The notes under the pieces: generated by a model
Seen by the model: only the letters and a program-made list of their open reading frames with translations
Told to the model about the DNA's origin: nothing
The model's database searches: none
Origin: Candidatus Avelusimicrobium intestinale
GTDB lineage: Bacteria; Elusimicrobiota; Elusimicrobia; Elusimicrobiales; Elusimicrobiaceae
NCBI GenBank assembly: GCA_902765225.1
Contig: CACWYV010000006.1
Span: 1 to 64,000, forward strand
Direction: 5' to 3'
DNA length: 64,000 nucleotides
In this document: piece after piece, positions 42,567-51,196 of the stretch
Position numbering within the stretch: position 1 is the first letter of the stretch
Layout of the letters: the number at the start of each line of letters is the position of its first letter
Program-made: the position numbers and the translations under genes

Positions 42567-43202
42567 ATGAAAAAATTAGTTTTACTGACTGCGGCCGTTT
42601 CTTTGTTAGCGGGCGCATGCACCACCCCCGGTAAACGGACCGCTTGGGGTGCCGCCGGCGGTGCGGCCGTAGGAGCCGTGGCCGGAGCCGTAATCGCCCA
42701 CAATACGGGCGGACGGAGCGAAAAAGGGGCCTTGATCGGTGCGTTGGCCGGAGCTGGCACAGGCGGGCTCTTGGGCAACTACTACGATAAACAAGCCAAA
42801 GAATTGGCCGCCATTGCCGACGTTATCAAATCCGAAAACGGCATTCAAGTCATCTTGAAAAATGACATCTTGTTTGCCACCAACAGTTCTGAATTGTCGG
42901 AACAATCCGCCCAAACGCTCAATGACTTAACCCGCGTTTTGAAAAAATATCCCAAAAACCGCATCGTGGTAGAAGGATATACGGATTCCACCGGTTCGGA
43001 CGCTATCAACAACCCGTTGTCTACCGCGCGGGCCAAAGCCGTGTACGATTATCTTTTGGGTAAAGGGTTGAAAACCTTAAGCTTGACGTACATCGGTTAC
43101 GGTTCTTCCAACCCGGTAGCCAGCAATAAAACCGCGGAAGGACGCGCCCAAAACCGCCGCGTTGTGTTGCAAATCACCGCGAACGAAAAAGACTTACAAT
43201 AA
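42567..43202 (+). CDS. OmpA-family lipoprotein with glycine-zipper region
   Basis: 211 residues. Lipoprotein signal MKKLVLLTAAVSLLAGAC; Gly/Ala-rich zipper segment (GAAGGAAVGAVAGAVIAHN and GALIGALAGAGTGGLLG); OmpA peptidoglycan-binding domain (ILFATNSSELSEQSAQTLND, VEGYTDSTGSDAINNPLSTARA, GYGSSNPVASNKTAEGRAQNRRV). It should tether the outer membrane to peptidoglycan, as Pal/YiaD-like proteins do. Own terminator. Confidence 0.92.
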   Translation: MKKLVLLTAAVSLLAGACTTPGKRTAWGAAGGAAVGAVAGAVIAHNTGGRSEKGALIGALAGAGTGGLLGNYYDKQAKELAAIADVIKSENGIQVILKNDILFATNSSELSEQSAQTLNDLTRVLKKYPKNRIVVEGYTDSTGSDAINNPLSTARAKAVYDYLLGKGLKTLSLTYIGYGSSNPVASNKTAEGRAQNRRVVLQITANEKDLQ

Positions 43203-43217
43203 GTTTTGGAATATGCA

Positions 43218-43249
43218 AAAAGCCGGGGTCAACAACCCCGGCTTTTTTG
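43218..43249 (+). terminator. Intrinsic terminator of the OmpA-family gene
   Basis: AAAAGCCGGGG/CCCCGGCTTTTTT with loop TCAACAA. Confidence 0.92.
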
Positions 43250-43293
43250 TGGAAAACGAAACTTTAAAACCAGTAGAAAAAACCCCTCAAATT

Positions 43294-43302
43294 TGTTATA
43301 GT
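43294..43302 (+). promoter_or_regulatory. Extended -10 of a leaderless promoter
   Basis: TGTTATAGT, then six bases, then the ATG at 43309. This decides the start: the longer frame from 43162 runs through the terminator and the OmpA gene end. Confidence 0.6.
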
Positions 43303-43308
43303 ACAGGT

Positions 43309-44145
43309 ATGGAAAACAGCCGCTTGGAAGCCCTGTTTAAATTACTTACAACCGAAGACGTTGCCCACCGTCCGCTACTGCGCGGAGAGGTAGCGGCAGC
43401 ATTGCGCGAAAATCCTTCGGGTGTGCGGACGGCTTTGGCCGAACAATTCCCCGGCAAAACCCCTAAACCTGTTTTACACATCCTGGAAGAAATCTTTTGG
43501 GAAAATATCACCAACGGCTTGGCCCGTTTTTCCGCGAAAATTAACCCGGATTTAGAAGAAGGCTTAGCTCTGCTTTCCCAATTTACCGACCCTTCCGTTA
43601 CCTTGCCCGAATTATCTGCCCAACTGGACGATTTGGCACGAGCCGTGCGTCCGGCCCTTGTCAATGCCGTGGGCTACACGGCTGTAGCGCAGGTACTGGG
43701 GAAATACCTATTTGGTACACTACAATTTGTTACCCGTCCGGCCCGGTTGGACTTGGCAGAAGTATCCTTTTCACAAGTACTGCAACGGCGGCGAGGTTCC
43801 TGCTTATGCATGGCGTGCTTGTATGTAGTTATTGCGACACGCTACGGGTTGGATATCAACGTGGTAGACGTGGCAGGACGCATTTTGGTGCATTTGCAAG
43901 AACCGGAAACGGCCCAATCTTTGCTGATAGACCCACTGGATAACGGAAAAATTCTGTCTGAAGCGGATTGCCGCCAATACGTAGCGGCACGGCAGCTCGC
44001 GTGGGATCCTGCTTTTCTCACGCCGATGACCTCCCGCCAAATTGTGCGGCGGTTGCTGGCCAATATGATTTTTGTATTAAACCAAACACACGACGAACGA
44101 CGCTTGACACAAGTTCGCCGGTATTTGGAAATTGTAAAAAATTAA
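43309..44145 (+). CDS. SirB1-like (transglutaminase-like) protein
   Basis: 278 residues from ATG 43309. The middle part (FSQVLQRRRGSCLCMACLYVVI, ATRYGLDINVVDVAGRILVHL) matches the SirB1/transglutaminase-like core, in which a conserved Arg-Gly block precedes a helix and a PGHFL-like strand. The C-terminal TPMTSRQIVRRLLANM is also typical of this group. The biochemical role of the family is unclear. NfeD follows 14 bases later. Confidence 0.75.
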   Translation: MENSRLEALFKLLTTEDVAHRPLLRGEVAAALRENPSGVRTALAEQFPGKTPKPVLHILEEIFWENITNGLARFSAKINPDLEEGLALLSQFTDPSVTLPELSAQLDDLARAVRPALVNAVGYTAVAQVLGKYLFGTLQFVTRPARLDLAEVSFSQVLQRRRGSCLCMACLYVVIATRYGLDINVVDVAGRILVHLQEPETAQSLLIDPLDNGKILSEADCRQYVAARQLAWDPAFLTPMTSRQIVRRLLANMIFVLNQTHDERRLTQVRRYLEIVKN

Positions 44146-44159
44146 AATAAGGAGATTAT

Positions 44160-44600
44160 ATGTCTGCATACGTGTATTTGATTATTGCTACCGGATGTTT
44201 TATCGGGGAATTATTTACGATGGAATTTTCGCTCTCGTGTTTGGGAGTGGGTTTGTTGGTAGCAGCCTTGTGTTCCGCACTGGGATTTGGCTTATGGGTA
44301 CAAGTCATTTGCTTTTGTGTGGCTTCCACCTTATGCTGGCTGAATATCCGTCCGTTGTTATTACGCTATTTGGATAGATTTACTAAACACGTCAATACGC
44401 CGGCCGAAGACGTCATCGGCAAAGAGGCCGTTGTGGAGACAGCCATTGACCCCGTCAAACAAACGGGCCGCGTAAAAGTGTTGGGCGAAAGTTGGAAAGC
44501 CACCGCCGCCACCCCCCTCAAAGTGGGCGAAAAATGTGTGGTAGAAAAACTGGACGGCGTAACGCTTACCGTCCGTCCCAACAAAGAGGAAGCCAAATAA
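44160..44600 (+). CDS. NfeD-like membrane protein
   Basis: 146 residues. Three hydrophobic segments (residues 3-70) are followed by the soluble beta-barrel (OB-fold) domain DVIGKEAVVETAIDPVKQTG, LGESWKATA and VEKLDGVTLTVRP. NfeD proteins associate with SPFH proteins in membrane microdomains, and the SPFH gene is 132 bases downstream. AAGGAG precedes the ATG. Confidence 0.9.
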   Translation: MSAYVYLIIATGCFIGELFTMEFSLSCLGVGLLVAALCSALGFGLWVQVICFCVASTLCWLNIRPLLLRYLDRFTKHVNTPAEDVIGKEAVVETAIDPVKQTGRVKVLGESWKATAATPLKVGEKCVVEKLDGVTLTVRPNKEEAK

Positions 44601-44720
44601 ATGGTGGGTGTGGCTGTATTATTTTGGTGGGTAATTATATCCATATTTATAGCCAACCGGAAGACAACCCTCGCTAATAATTGTAAAAACAATTTTGTTA
44701 GTTCGTACCAAATAAATTAA
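44601..44720 (+). CDS. Possible 39-residue single-span membrane protein
   Basis: The frame opens with ATG on the base after the NfeD stop and closes at 44720, just before the SPFH ribosome site. It encodes MVGVAVLFWWVIISIFIANR, one membrane span, and a polar Asn/Lys-rich tail. AGAGGA lies about 10 bases upstream. The fit between the two neighbours is tidy, but the codons give no strong coding signal. It could instead be a spacer. Confidence 0.38.
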   Translation: MVGVAVLFWWVIISIFIANRKTTLANNCKNNFVSSYQIN

Positions 44721-44732
44721 AAGGAGAAATAT

Positions 44733-45743
44733 ATGGGACTTGGAATTGGAGCAATTGTTGTTTTTGCCTTCTTCGTCATTGTGCTGGTAGCTAAGGGATT
44801 GATTGTAGTCAAACAAGCACAAGTGGTAATTGTTGAAAACTTCGGGAAATATTCGCGCACGCTCACACCGGGCTTGCACGTAATTATCCCCATTATGGAA
44901 AAAGCGCACGAAATGGAATGGCGTAACAGCCGGGAATATATGGACGGTGCCGGACGTACCCGCGTTGTTCCGTTTATTGAAATGCGCGACACCATTGATA
45001 TGCGTGAAACGGTATACGATTTCCCGCGCCAGAACGTAATCACGAAAGATAACGTAGGCATTGAAATCAACGCCTTGTTGTATTTCCAAATTACCGACCC
45101 GCTCAAAGCCGCGTACAAAGTAGAATCGTTGCCGACGGCTATTGAAAAACTGACGCAAACCACGTTGCGTAACATCATCGGTGAAATGGACCTGGACCAA
45201 ACCTTAACCTCGCGCGAAATCATCAACAGCAAACTGCAGGTGATTTTGGATGACGCTTCCAATAAATGGGGTGTGAAAGTAAACCGGGTAGAATTACAGG
45301 ATATTATTCCGCCGGCCGCCATCCGCGAAGCCATGGAAAAACAGATGAAAGCCGAACGTGACCGCCGCGCCATGGTAACGGAAGCCGAAGGTACCAAAAC
45401 GGCCCAAATCTTAAAGGCCGAAGCCATCCGGGAATCGGAAATTAAAAAAGCCGAAGGTATGAAACAAGCCGCTATTTTGGATGCGGAAGGACAAGCCGAA
45501 GCCAAAATTAAAGTGGCCCAAGCGGAAGCCGAATCTGTTAAGATCGTAGCCAACACCGTGGCGCAATCTTCTAATCCGGCCAGTTACATGATTTCGCTTA
45601 AATACATTGAAGCGTTGCAGGCCATGACGGAAGGGAAAGATAATAAAATTATCTATATGCCTTACGAAGCCAGCAATGTGCTCGGTGCCGTAGCCGCCAT
45701 TAAAGACTTAACCGGCGGAGCCGCAGCCGTACAACATAAATAG
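44733..45743 (+). CDS. SPFH-domain (stomatin/prohibitin/QmcA-like) protein
   Basis: 336 residues. An N-terminal membrane helix is followed by the SPFH domain (VVIVENFGKYSRTLTPGLHVIIPIMEKA, MRDTIDMRETVYDFPRQNVITKDN, GEMDLDQTLTSREIIN) and a long Ala/Glu/Lys coiled coil (EAEGTKTAQILKAEAIRES). These proteins form large rings on membranes that gather or protect other membrane proteins. Paired with NfeD. AAAGGAG precedes the ATG. Confidence 0.95.
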   Translation: MGLGIGAIVVFAFFVIVLVAKGLIVVKQAQVVIVENFGKYSRTLTPGLHVIIPIMEKAHEMEWRNSREYMDGAGRTRVVPFIEMRDTIDMRETVYDFPRQNVITKDNVGIEINALLYFQITDPLKAAYKVESLPTAIEKLTQTTLRNIIGEMDLDQTLTSREIINSKLQVILDDASNKWGVKVNRVELQDIIPPAAIREAMEKQMKAERDRRAMVTEAEGTKTAQILKAEAIRESEIKKAEGMKQAAILDAEGQAEAKIKVAQAEAESVKIVANTVAQSSNPASYMISLKYIEALQAMTEGKDNKIIYMPYEASNVLGAVAAIKDLTGGAAAVQHK

Positions 45744-45757
45744 CAGTCAGTTTTTTA

Positions 45758-45795
45758 CAAAACACCCCCGCCTAACCAGGCGGGGGTGTTTTAGT
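45758..45795. terminator. Bidirectional terminator
   Basis: AAAACACCCCCGCCT/AGGCGGGGGTGTTTT, nearly perfect, after the SPFH gene and before the convergent EAL gene. Confidence 0.9.
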
Positions 45796-45856
45796 TTCTT
45801 ACGAAAACCCTGATTCCCGTAAATCAAAGCAAGCAAAAACCCTCAATTTAGGTGGT

Positions 45857-48067
45857 TTATTTTTCCGTAGAACGTGGGAGCAGCAATTGTTCAAATTCCT
45901 TCACGGGTAACGGACGCGAGAAGTAATACCCCTGCGCCACATCACACCCAATACGCCGTAAAAACTCCGCCTGGTCGGCCGTTTCAACCCCTTCGGCCAC
46001 GACCGTAGCTCCAATGGATTTTATCATCTCCACCGCGCCTTGCACTACTTTACGGGCCGTTTCATTTTGTTCACTGCCGCTTAAAAATTCTTTATCCAAT
46101 TTGATACTGTCAAACTGCAAACTCTTCAGCACATTGAGCGAAGAATACCCCGATCCGAAATCATCCATCGCCACCGAAAACCCTTTATTGTGTAACCCGC
46201 GCACCACACTTTGTGCCAGTTCACGGTTATTCAAAATAACGGTTTCTGTTAGTTCCACTTCAATCAGCCGGTGCGGTACCTGGTGCTCATCCACCAGTTT
46301 AGACATTTGCGGGATATAGCGCGAATCATTCAAATGTAGCCGTGAAAAATTGACGGACAGCGGCACTTGCTCTTTGCCTTCGTGATACCACTTAGCCAGC
46401 AACTTGGCCGACTGGCTTAAAATGAACATATCCAGTTTTAAAATAAATCCGTTTTTCTCAAAGAGCGGGATAAAATCATCCGGTCGCACGAGCCCGCGGT
46501 CCGGCTGGTACCACCGCACCAACACTTCCGCTCCCTCCATACGCCCCGATTGAAAACCGATTTTCGGTTGTAACATCAGTGCAAAAGAACCGTCCGCCAG
46601 TGCCTGTTCCATCATACCTTCCAGTTGGCGTTCGCGTAAAATACGGTGGCGGTCTTTTTCGTCGTAAAACTGCACTTCTTTAGCGGAAGAACGTTTGGCA
46701 TTTTCCAACGCCAGGCGCGCACGGTCTAAGGCAATATAAAACGGAACGGGTTCCGCCAGTTCATACACGCCGAACACGCTATTAACCATCATAAAAGTTT
46801 CCGCCGCCGTGCAATCGCGCCGGACCAAAGTAATCAAGTGGTTCAGCCGCGCGCGCAAATCCTTGCGGTCGTTAAATGACAATAACAACACAAAATTATC
46901 CGCCGCACTGCGGCATACGTGCTCGCCGGAAGTGAGATTGGCCTGCAACACCAACGCTACGCGCTGCAAAATTTGGTTCCCGCGCTCGTAGCCGAGCATA
47001 TCGTTAATCGCCTTGAATTTAAGAATATCAAAAATGGCCAGTGCCGCCGATTCTTTGACGCCGCGTACCCGGTCGGGGAATAATTGTATCATCCGGTTTA
47101 AATTGTCCACGCCGGTCAAATTATCCACAAAGGCCGTCTTGAACAACTGATAATTACTATAAGCACGCAACCGGAACATATACAACACCAATAGCCCAAA
47201 CAATAAAACGATAAATGCAAACAGCATCAACGACACACCCGTCAAATGTTGGGCCTGCGCCTGAATAAAATCCGTTGACAAAATGGAAAGCAAATACCAC
47301 CCGTTTACTTGCAAGGATACGCCATACAACAACTGACTGCGCCCCCCCAAGCGGTAGCGCATAAAAATCGGTTCGCCGTTTTTCACTTGTTCACGTAAGG
47401 CGGAAAAGGGGTATTCTTTGGAGAAATCCGCCCAGGAAAGCAACTCTAACATATTGGTGGAGGTCATTGTACGCCCGGCCGCCTGCAACTCCCCTGACGG
47501 AGAAATTACGTAAGAAATTCCACTCTCTCCCGCGGAAGGAAGCGTTAATAACGACTTATACCGCTCCGTCGGTACCAGCGCAAATAACACACCCACCGGT
47601 TTGAGACCGTCGTGTAAAGAAGCCGCTACCACTAGCACACTACGCCCGTTAGCGGGGTTGGTATAACGGGAAGAAAGATAGGTTTCTTCCTTCAGCGTTT
47701 CGGTTAAAATATGTTGCAGCCAGGTATTATCCAATTCTACCGAACGGGCCAACAAGACGTCTCCCGATAGGGGGATGATGCCTAAATTATCAAATTCGTT
47801 GTATTTAACTTGTAAATTTAAAAACCGTTCCAACTGGTTGGTTTTGCGCCACGGATAATTATTCTGTACCGTAATGGCAATAGTATCTACGATGCGCTGA
47901 TCTGCCTCCAACGCCCGGCGGAAACTCTCGGCCGTTTCGTTCCCGGCCGACACAATTTGTTCCACTGCATCCCGTTCCAACAAATTACCCACATAATGCC
48001 AATACACCGCCACGCCGACGGTTAGTAACCCCCCCGCGGCCAGGAACAGTAAACATAATGTTAGCAA
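45857..48067 (-). CDS. Membrane-bound c-di-GMP phosphodiesterase with degenerate GGDEF and dCache-like sensor
   Basis: 736 residues: membrane helix, periplasmic Cache-like sensor (about 40-270), membrane helix (SLMLFAFIVLLFGLLVLYMF), GGDEF domain whose active loop reads RSAADNF, then an EAL domain with EVLVRW, NFSRLHLND, ELTET, DDFGSGYSSLNVLKSL and EGVETADQ. The EAL ligands look intact, so it should hydrolyse c-di-GMP; the GGDEF part may bind GTP as a regulator. No ATG or GTG is available. The start is TTG 48067 or, better placed behind AAGGGAG, ATT 48082 giving (M)KRISLLTL. Confidence 0.9.
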   Translation of the reverse strand: MLTLCLLFLAAGGLLTVGVAVYWHYVGNLLERDAVEQIVSAGNETAESFRRALEADQRIVDTIAITVQNNYPWRKTNQLERFLNLQVKYNEFDNLGIIPLSGDVLLARSVELDNTWLQHILTETLKEETYLSSRYTNPANGRSVLVVAASLHDGLKPVGVLFALVPTERYKSLLTLPSAGESGISYVISPSGELQAAGRTMTSTNMLELLSWADFSKEYPFSALREQVKNGEPIFMRYRLGGRSQLLYGVSLQVNGWYLLSILSTDFIQAQAQHLTGVSLMLFAFIVLLFGLLVLYMFRLRAYSNYQLFKTAFVDNLTGVDNLNRMIQLFPDRVRGVKESAALAIFDILKFKAINDMLGYERGNQILQRVALVLQANLTSGEHVCRSAADNFVLLLSFNDRKDLRARLNHLITLVRRDCTAAETFMMVNSVFGVYELAEPVPFYIALDRARLALENAKRSSAKEVQFYDEKDRHRILRERQLEGMMEQALADGSFALMLQPKIGFQSGRMEGAEVLVRWYQPDRGLVRPDDFIPLFEKNGFILKLDMFILSQSAKLLAKWYHEGKEQVPLSVNFSRLHLNDSRYIPQMSKLVDEHQVPHRLIEVELTETVILNNRELAQSVVRGLHNKGFSVAMDDFGSGYSSLNVLKSLQFDSIKLDKEFLSGSEQNETARKVVQGAVEMIKSIGATVVAEGVETADQAEFLRRIGCDVAQGYYFSRPLPVKEFEQLLLPRSTEK

Positions 48068-48100
48068 CGAAATGCGTTTAATAAGTCGCTCCCTTTTTGG

Positions 48101-48622
48101 TTAGGCCTTCGCTTCGGGCCGTGAACCAGTCTGCGTACGGAAAAACCCCAACGTCTGCTGGGAGTACGCAAAAAACGGATAAAAAGGATGATCCGTTTGG
48201 CGGACTTCCACTTCTTGAAATTCCGCATGAAACAACGCCTCTTTGGAAACGGCAAAAAGTCGCACCCACCCCGGTGCAGACGGCGGCGGCAACGGAGAAC
48301 CCGCCGGAATTTTTTGCATGTGCGCCGTTAATTTACCGGCATATGCCAACATGTGAGCGGCTGCATTTTGCAATGCCCCGTTTCCATGCCCACCAATCAT
48401 TCCACCCAGCCCGCTGGGACTATTGTTTTCCACATACAAACTGCTGTCTCCCAGTGAATTAGTGGCCAAAAACAAATGCTTAGTCTCTTTTCCGTCACTC
48501 AAGGCTATTTCCACCCCGGCAACGGAAATTTTATCCGCCCCCACTTCCACAACACCGCGGCGGTTTTCCAAATTACGTACATCCAACCAGAAATCCCGCA
48601 TATTTTTATAGGCCTGTTTCAT
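48101..48622 (-). CDS. Protein of unknown function
   Basis: 173 residues from ATG 48622 (GGGGGAG upstream; a longer frame reaches 48658 but lacks a ribosome site). No signal or membrane segment. The middle has a Gly-rich stretch (SPSGLGGMIGGHGNGALQNAAA) and the C-terminus holds HAEFQEVEVRQTDHPFYPFFAYSQQ. I recognise no family. The phosphodiesterase gene starts about 20-35 bases after its stop, so the two are probably co-transcribed. Confidence 0.6.
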   Translation of the reverse strand: MKQAYKNMRDFWLDVRNLENRRGVVEVGADKISVAGVEIALSDGKETKHLFLATNSLGDSSLYVENNSPSGLGGMIGGHGNGALQNAAAHMLAYAGKLTAHMQKIPAGSPLPPPSAPGWVRLFAVSKEALFHAEFQEVEVRQTDHPFYPFFAYSQQTLGFFRTQTGSRPEAKA

Positions 48623-48723
48623 AAAACGCTCCCCCGCATACAATGATACCATTTTCACCTTTTTTTTTCAGCCCCGGATTCACTTTTTGCGGTATAATAA
48701 AAGAAAGGGAAAAGGAGCGTTTT

Positions 48724-49932
48724 ATGGAACACAAGGGACGGGCTATAATTTTAATGATGGATTCTTTTGGTATCGGCGGAGCGGAAGACGCCGCCAAATT
48801 TAACGATGCAGGGGCCGATACGTTGGGCCACATTGTGGCCGCCCGGAAAAATTTGCAAATTCCCAATTTAGCCGCCCTGGGGTTATTAAAAGCCGCCGAG
48901 GCCTCTACCGGCAAGGCCGTATCCACCGGACCGATGCCCGCCCCGTCATTGAATCTCCCGTCTAAATACGGTTTTATGCGCGAAATCAGCCGCGGCAAGG
49001 ATACGTCTTCGGGTCATTGGGAAATGGCTGGTTGTCCCGTAGATTTTGATTGGGGCTATTTTCCGCCCGAATATCCATCTTTTCCTCCGCAACTTATTCA
49101 ACAATTTTGCGAACGGGCAGAACTACCCGGTATTCTGGGTAATAAAGCGGCTTCCGGAACAGCCATTATTGAAGAACTGGGAAAAGAACACATCCAAACC
49201 GGGAAACCGATTTGTTACACATCGGCGGATAGCGTTTTTCAAATCGCCGCGCACGAAATTCACTTTGGTCTGGACCGGCTTTATCACGTATGTGAAATTG
49301 CGTTTGAATTGGTAAAACCGTATAATATTGCGCGGGTGATTGCGCGGCCGTTCATCGGCGAAAAACCGGGCGAATTCCAACGCACGAAAAACCGCCACGA
49401 CTATTCCGTTACGCCTCCGCACCCTACGATATTGGACGCCGTCAAAAATGCGGGCGGCCACGTGATTTCTATCGGCAAAATTAATGACATTTTTGCTAAG
49501 CAGGGTATTACAAAGGCTGTCAAGGCTTCCGGGTTGCAAGAACTGTGGGACACCACCTTGCAGGAAACAAAAAATGCCCCCGACTTTAGTATCGTTTTTA
49601 CGAACTTTGTAGATTTTGATATGACTTGGGGGCATCGCCGGGATGTAGAAGGATATGCGCAAGGGCTGGAATATTTTGATACACGCCTGACGGAACTGAC
49701 CGCCTGTTTGCGGGAAGACGATATTGTTTTTATCACGGCAGACCACGGCTGTGACCCGACGTATAAAGGAACCGACCACACCCGCGAACACGTACCGGTC
49801 CTCATGTTCGGCAAGCAAGTCAAACCGGCGTTTATCGGCGGGCGGGATACCTATGCCGATATCGGGCAAACAATAGCAGACTACTTTGGTTTAACTCCTT
49901 TACGGGTCGGAAAAAGTTTTCTGGCAGAGTGA
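48724..49932 (+). CDS. deoB: Phosphopentomutase
   Basis: 402 residues of the alkaline-phosphatase superfamily. Seen: [21 protein letters not shown] (metal-binding Asp), [21 protein letters not shown] (the phosphorylated Thr), [12 protein letters not shown], and the terminal [25 protein letters not shown] with the second-metal ligands. It interconverts ribose or deoxyribose 1- and 5-phosphates in nucleoside salvage. AAAGGAG precedes ATG 48724; a longer frame upstream lacks one. Confidence 0.97.
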   Translation: MEHKGRAIILMMDSFGIGGAEDAAKFNDAGADTLGHIVAARKNLQIPNLAALGLLKAAEASTGKAVSTGPMPAPSLNLPSKYGFMREISRGKDTSSGHWEMAGCPVDFDWGYFPPEYPSFPPQLIQQFCERAELPGILGNKAASGTAIIEELGKEHIQTGKPICYTSADSVFQIAAHEIHFGLDRLYHVCEIAFELVKPYNIARVIARPFIGEKPGEFQRTKNRHDYSVTPPHPTILDAVKNAGGHVISIGKINDIFAKQGITKAVKASGLQELWDTTLQETKNAPDFSIVFTNFVDFDMTWGHRRDVEGYAQGLEYFDTRLTELTACLREDDIVFITADHGCDPTYKGTDHTREHVPVLMFGKQVKPAFIGGRDTYADIGQTIADYFGLTPLRVGKSFLAE

Positions 49933-49945
49933 CATGGTGATTTTC

Positions 49946-49984
49946 AAAAACCCGCCTTGTCTAAACGGACAGGGCGGGTTTTTA
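49946..49984. terminator. Bidirectional terminator
   Basis: AAACCCGCC and GGGCGGGTTT arms with an extended GTC/GAC pairing inside. A- and T-runs on both sides serve deoB and the convergent gene ending at 50008. Confidence 0.87.
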
Positions 49985-50007
49985 TGCATTCACAACAAAC
50001 CGGAAAA

Positions 50008-50769
50008 CTATTTGTGTATTTGATCTATAGACAAGCGGAGCAGCCCGTCTACTTCTTTTTGTTGCTCGGCTTCTAATTGGACGGCTTTTTGCTTGAAAGA
50101 TTCAAACGACGGACTTTTTGAAGCCCATCTTTTCATTTTTTGTTCGTACGTGTGCGCGATAGACATCACTTTACGGCTCACTTCACTATTAAACAGTTGG
50201 GTAGTAGAAGTGAGCAAGGCTTCATTCTTTTCCTCCACCTTCCGTAAATACGCCTGCATTTGTTTCAAATCATTAGCCGGGGCCACTCCTTTCAACTCCT
50301 CATCTTCCATGGTAATACTGATAAACCCCGCTGGTTCGTCTTTCTTGGCAGATGCACTCTTTTTGTATCTGCCGCTTTTTCGTTCTTTTTGTACGGCCTG
50401 GCCTGCCAGCGTAAGCATATCGGCTGAATAGCCGGATATCGTCGTTTTACCAATTACCAACAACGGAACGCCTGATGGCAATTCCATGGTCCGGGATAAT
50501 TCCCGATATTTTTTTTGTCCTTCCGCCGTGCTGACTTCATATTCTTTGAGTGTTACGTCTTCCGCGTATTTGCTTCTAAATTGAGCGGCAAATCCTTCTT
50601 GTTTTAATTTGCGGCACCACGGACACGTATCCGATAAGAACAAATATGCCGGAATAGGCCCTCCGTCCGCTTCCGATACCACGACGAAAGGAGCAGCCAC
50701 CGCTTCCGACATGCCCCCGACCAATAACAAAACCAGTACCCACATCCATTTGATTAGTTTTTTGTTCAT
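50008..50769 (-). CDS. Periplasmic thioredoxin-fold protein (CPWC) with helical C-terminal extension
   Basis: 253 residues. Signal peptide (about 1-25); thioredoxin-like domain with FLSDTCPWCRKLKQEG (CxxC) and the cis-Pro SGVPLLVIG; then a charged helical region (about 135-250, with LKQMQAYLRKVEEKNEALL) not found in simple Dsb proteins. It is probably a thiol oxidant, reductant or isomerase in the periplasm; no DsbD or DsbB partner is visible. GAGG precedes the ATG. Confidence 0.82.
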   Translation of the reverse strand: MNKKLIKWMWVLVLLLVGGMSEAVAAPFVVVSEADGGPIPAYLFLSDTCPWCRKLKQEGFAAQFRSKYAEDVTLKEYEVSTAEGQKKYRELSRTMELPSGVPLLVIGKTTISGYSADMLTLAGQAVQKERKSGRYKKSASAKKDEPAGFISITMEDEELKGVAPANDLKQMQAYLRKVEEKNEALLTSTTQLFNSEVSRKVMSIAHTYEQKMKRWASKSPSFESFKQKAVQLEAEQQKEVDGLLRLSIDQIHK

Positions 50770-51020
50770 AAAATACCTCTTTTTCTACGATAACAAATTC
50801 TATCCGCCGATACAAGTGAAATTCAAAAATGATGAACAAAAAGGCTCTCTTTGCCAGATATCAAACCTGGGTATTTATGCAGATTCCCAACACGCACAAA
50901 CGCTGTTGCATTACAAATTACCCTTGTAGATGATTAGATGATTTTTCAAATTCTCTTTTAGTTTGCGGGGCCAGTTGGGAATAGCAGACTAATCCCGTAG
51001 GAGATTGGCTGATTTGTCAG

Positions 51021-51106
51021 ATTTGAGATAGATTTGCGCCGCTAGTTGCCCGCATAGGCGTAATGATAGTTACGTCAAGGGCAAGGCGGCGTAAAGATGC
51101 TCAAAT
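51021..51106. repeat. Long imperfect palindrome in a 426-base gene-free gap
   Basis: The gap 50770-51196 has no supported gene. Its centre is an 86-base interrupted palindrome: ATTTGAG, TTTGCGCCGC, TTGCCC and CGTAA on the left face TTACG, GGGCAA, GCGGCGTAAA and CTCAAAT on the right, with one mismatch in the second arm. There is no T-run, so it is not an ordinary terminator. It may be a small-repeat (MITE-like) remnant or RNA structure. The left part of the gap shows nothing I can name. Confidence 0.55.
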
Positions 51107-51132
51107 GTGGCAAATTGTTGCCCGGAATAGCA

Positions 51133-51166
51133 AACGCCCGCAAAAGCGTTTGCCTTTGCGGGCGTT
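51133..51166 (-). terminator. Hairpin after the hydrogenase operon
   Basis: Twelve-pair perfect stem AACGCCCGCAAA/TTTGCGGGCGTT with a 10-base loop, 30 bases beyond the hydA stop. A T-run is lacking, so strength is uncertain. Confidence 0.55.
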
Positions 51167-51196
51167 GCGTACTGCGAAACTTGCCAACACTCAACC

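Noticed and set aside
49123-49869. 248-codon frame antisense to deoB
   Set aside because: It lies fully inside a clearly conserved gene and has no recognisable domain or start signal. The same holds for 61513-62286 and 61619-62326 (antisense yebC) and 31149-31925 (antisense secF).
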